A stretch of DNA of 5,053 nt from an uncultured Asticcacaulis sp. (GTDB lineage Bacteria > Pseudomonadota > Alphaproteobacteria > Caulobacterales > Caulobacteraceae), in the NCBI GenBank assembly GCA_946480525.1, contig CAMLLA010000302.1, positions 1-5,053 of the forward strand. The letters run 5' to 3'. Made by a program: the position numbers and the translations under genes. Shown piece by piece: positions 4,296-5,053 of the stretch; position 1 is the stretch's first letter, and each line of letters opens with the position of its first letter. Below the pieces are notes generated by a model. The model had not been told where the DNA came from, searched no databases, and saw only the letters and a program-made list of their open reading frames with translations.

Positions 4296-4700
4296 TGTTG
4301 CCTGCTTCAGGCGTTCGACCATGGAGATCAATCCATTCGTTCTCTGTGACGACAATGCTTCATCCAGGCCGAGGCGGTGGAGTGTGTCGCGGATTGAGAA
4401 TTCCTGAACTTCAGAAGTGGGAAGGCCGTCGAGAAGGCGTACCAGGACCGCGATCAATCCCTTGACGATAAAGGCGTCGGATTCGCCGCGAAACCGCAGA
4501 ATGCCTTGGGGCGCCGGATCCATGACCAGCCAGACCTGCGATGCGCAGCCAAGCACGCGCGTCTCTTCCGTTTTTTCGGAAGCATTCAGCGGCGCCATAT
4601 CCTTGCCGAGGTCGATGATGTAGCGGTAGCGCTCTTCCCAGTCATCGAACAGTTCGAACTCTTCGAGGAGCATGTTGAGGCGGGTCTGGAATTCAGACAT
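4287..4700 (-). CDS. sufE: SufE family cysteine desulfurase-activating sulfur acceptor
   Basis: The 137-residue product matches SufE, the cytoplasmic partner of the cysteine desulfurase SufS. SufE accepts the persulfide sulfur on its own cysteine and passes it on for Fe-S cluster assembly. Family signatures are DDWEERYRYIIDLGK (19-33), the active-site loop GCASQVW with Cys52 (Cys51 in the E. coli protein), SDAFIVKGLIAVLV, and the C-terminal LGLDEALSSQRTNGL. The length is typical of SufE. ATG 4700 is chosen because it gives the usual SufE N-terminus and cysteine position; GTG 4727 would add nine residues. Neither has a strong ribosome binding site. No suf operon genes are nearby. It lies 75 bases after a histidine kinase gene on the same strand. 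Confidence 0.93.
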   Translation of the reverse strand: MSEFQTRLNMLLEEFELFDDWEERYRYIIDLGKDMAPLNASEKTEETRVLGCASQVWLVMDPAPQGILRFRGESDAFIVKGLIAVLVRLLDGLPTSEVQEFSIRDTLHRLGLDEALSSQRTNGLISMVERLKQATRA

Positions 4701-4760
4701 GCATGAGGACTTTGAATTGGGAGCCACGGTAAGGCGCGCGGTCGGGGCCGTGCAGCGCTC

Positions 4761-4790
4761 CCTATATGCGTATCCTTACGCGGCCTTCAA
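4761..4790 (-). promoter_or_regulatory. candidate sufE promoter inside the kinase gene end
   Basis: On the minus strand TTGAAG (4790-4785) is followed after 18 bases by TATAGG (4766-4761), each 4 of 6 matches to the sigma-70 hexamers. Transcription would start near 4754, about 54 bases before the sufE ATG. The -35 lies in the last codons of the kinase gene. Confidence 0.3.
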
Positions 4791-5053
4791 GCGGAGAATG
4801 GCCCGCAAGGCCTGGCCTTCGTGCGTTTCAACGGTAAATGTCCCGCCCATGGCCTGGGCGTTCAGGCGGACGATGGCCCAGCCGAGACCCGCACCCTGGC
4901 GCGTGCGTGCGGCGGTTGAACTGCCCTGCTCGAACGGCGCCATCAGGCGGTCGATATCGGCGGGGGGCGGAGCGTCGCCGCGGTTGAAGACGGAAATTTC
5001 GATCATGTCACCTGAACGGACCGCGTCCAGCTCGATGCTTTCGCCCGCCGGTG
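4776..5053 (-). CDS. histidine kinase, C-terminal ATPase domain (partial, cut by window end)
   Basis: The visible 91 residues are the C-terminal half of a HATPase_c domain; the frame stays open to the window edge, so the sensor and dimerisation parts lie outside. Seen in order are a strand IEISVFN, a G1-like loop NRGDAPPP, the F-box-like LMAPFEQGSS, the G2 box GAGLGWAI, and the final strand region AQAMGGTFTVE...LRAILRLKAA. The kinase would use ATP to phosphorylate its own His and then a response regulator. The usual Asp of the DxGxG box is Asn here and the second Gly is missing. An internal ATG at 5006 is not a real start, since kinase-like sequence continues upstream of it. The missing N box cannot be judged from the window. 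Confidence 0.85.
   Translation of the reverse strand, partial: PAGESIELDAVRSGDMIEISVFNRGDAPPPADIDRLMAPFEQGSSTAARTRQGAGLGWAIVRLNAQAMGGTFTVETHEGQALRAILRLKAA

Overview
The window looks like chromosomal DNA of an alphaproteobacterium, most likely of the Caulobacterales (Caulobacter/Asticcacaulis type). The reasons are a Ros/MucR-family regulator with the Caulobacter-like variant of its zinc-finger region, a single-domain PAS_5 (DUF1457-type) protein, a SufE protein, GC-rich coding sequence and scattered GANTC sites. No database search was possible, so the taxon is an inference. There is no sign of an insertion sequence, phage, CRISPR array, tRNA or rRNA.

Layout, left to right. Positions 2-184 hold the 3' end of an unrecognised plus-strand gene. 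A gene-free stretch of about 340 bases (185-523) ends in an AT-rich, dyad-rich promoter region before the MucR-family gene (524-952, +), which has a strong intrinsic terminator (981-1013). A 150-base spacer with further dyads leads to the PAS_5 protein (1162-1665, +). That gene lacks a Shine-Dalgarno sequence and has a -10-like hexamer just upstream, suggesting a leaderless message. A perfect 18-bp hairpin (1682-1721) separates it from convergent minus-strand genes.

The minus-strand block, read right to left, starts with the C-terminal ATPase part of a histidine kinase cut by the window edge (5053-4776). Next come SufE (4700-4287), a 290-300-base spacer rich in hairpins, a membrane-anchored protein of about 211 residues (3980-3345), a secreted Sel1-repeat protein with a possible TonB-like C-terminus (3290-2151), and a 102-residue single-pass membrane protein (2046-1738). 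The last three are envelope proteins of unknown job on one strand and may be co-expressed.

The most notable signals are regulatory. A 14-pair hairpin, stable only in the minus-strand RNA, would bury both the ribosome binding site and the AUG of the Sel1 gene. A promoter-like sequence followed by a terminator-like hairpin with an alternative pairing partner lies in the leader of the 211-residue gene, so it may be an attenuator or a small RNA. I do not see a clear undescribed multi-gene defence or metabolic system here.
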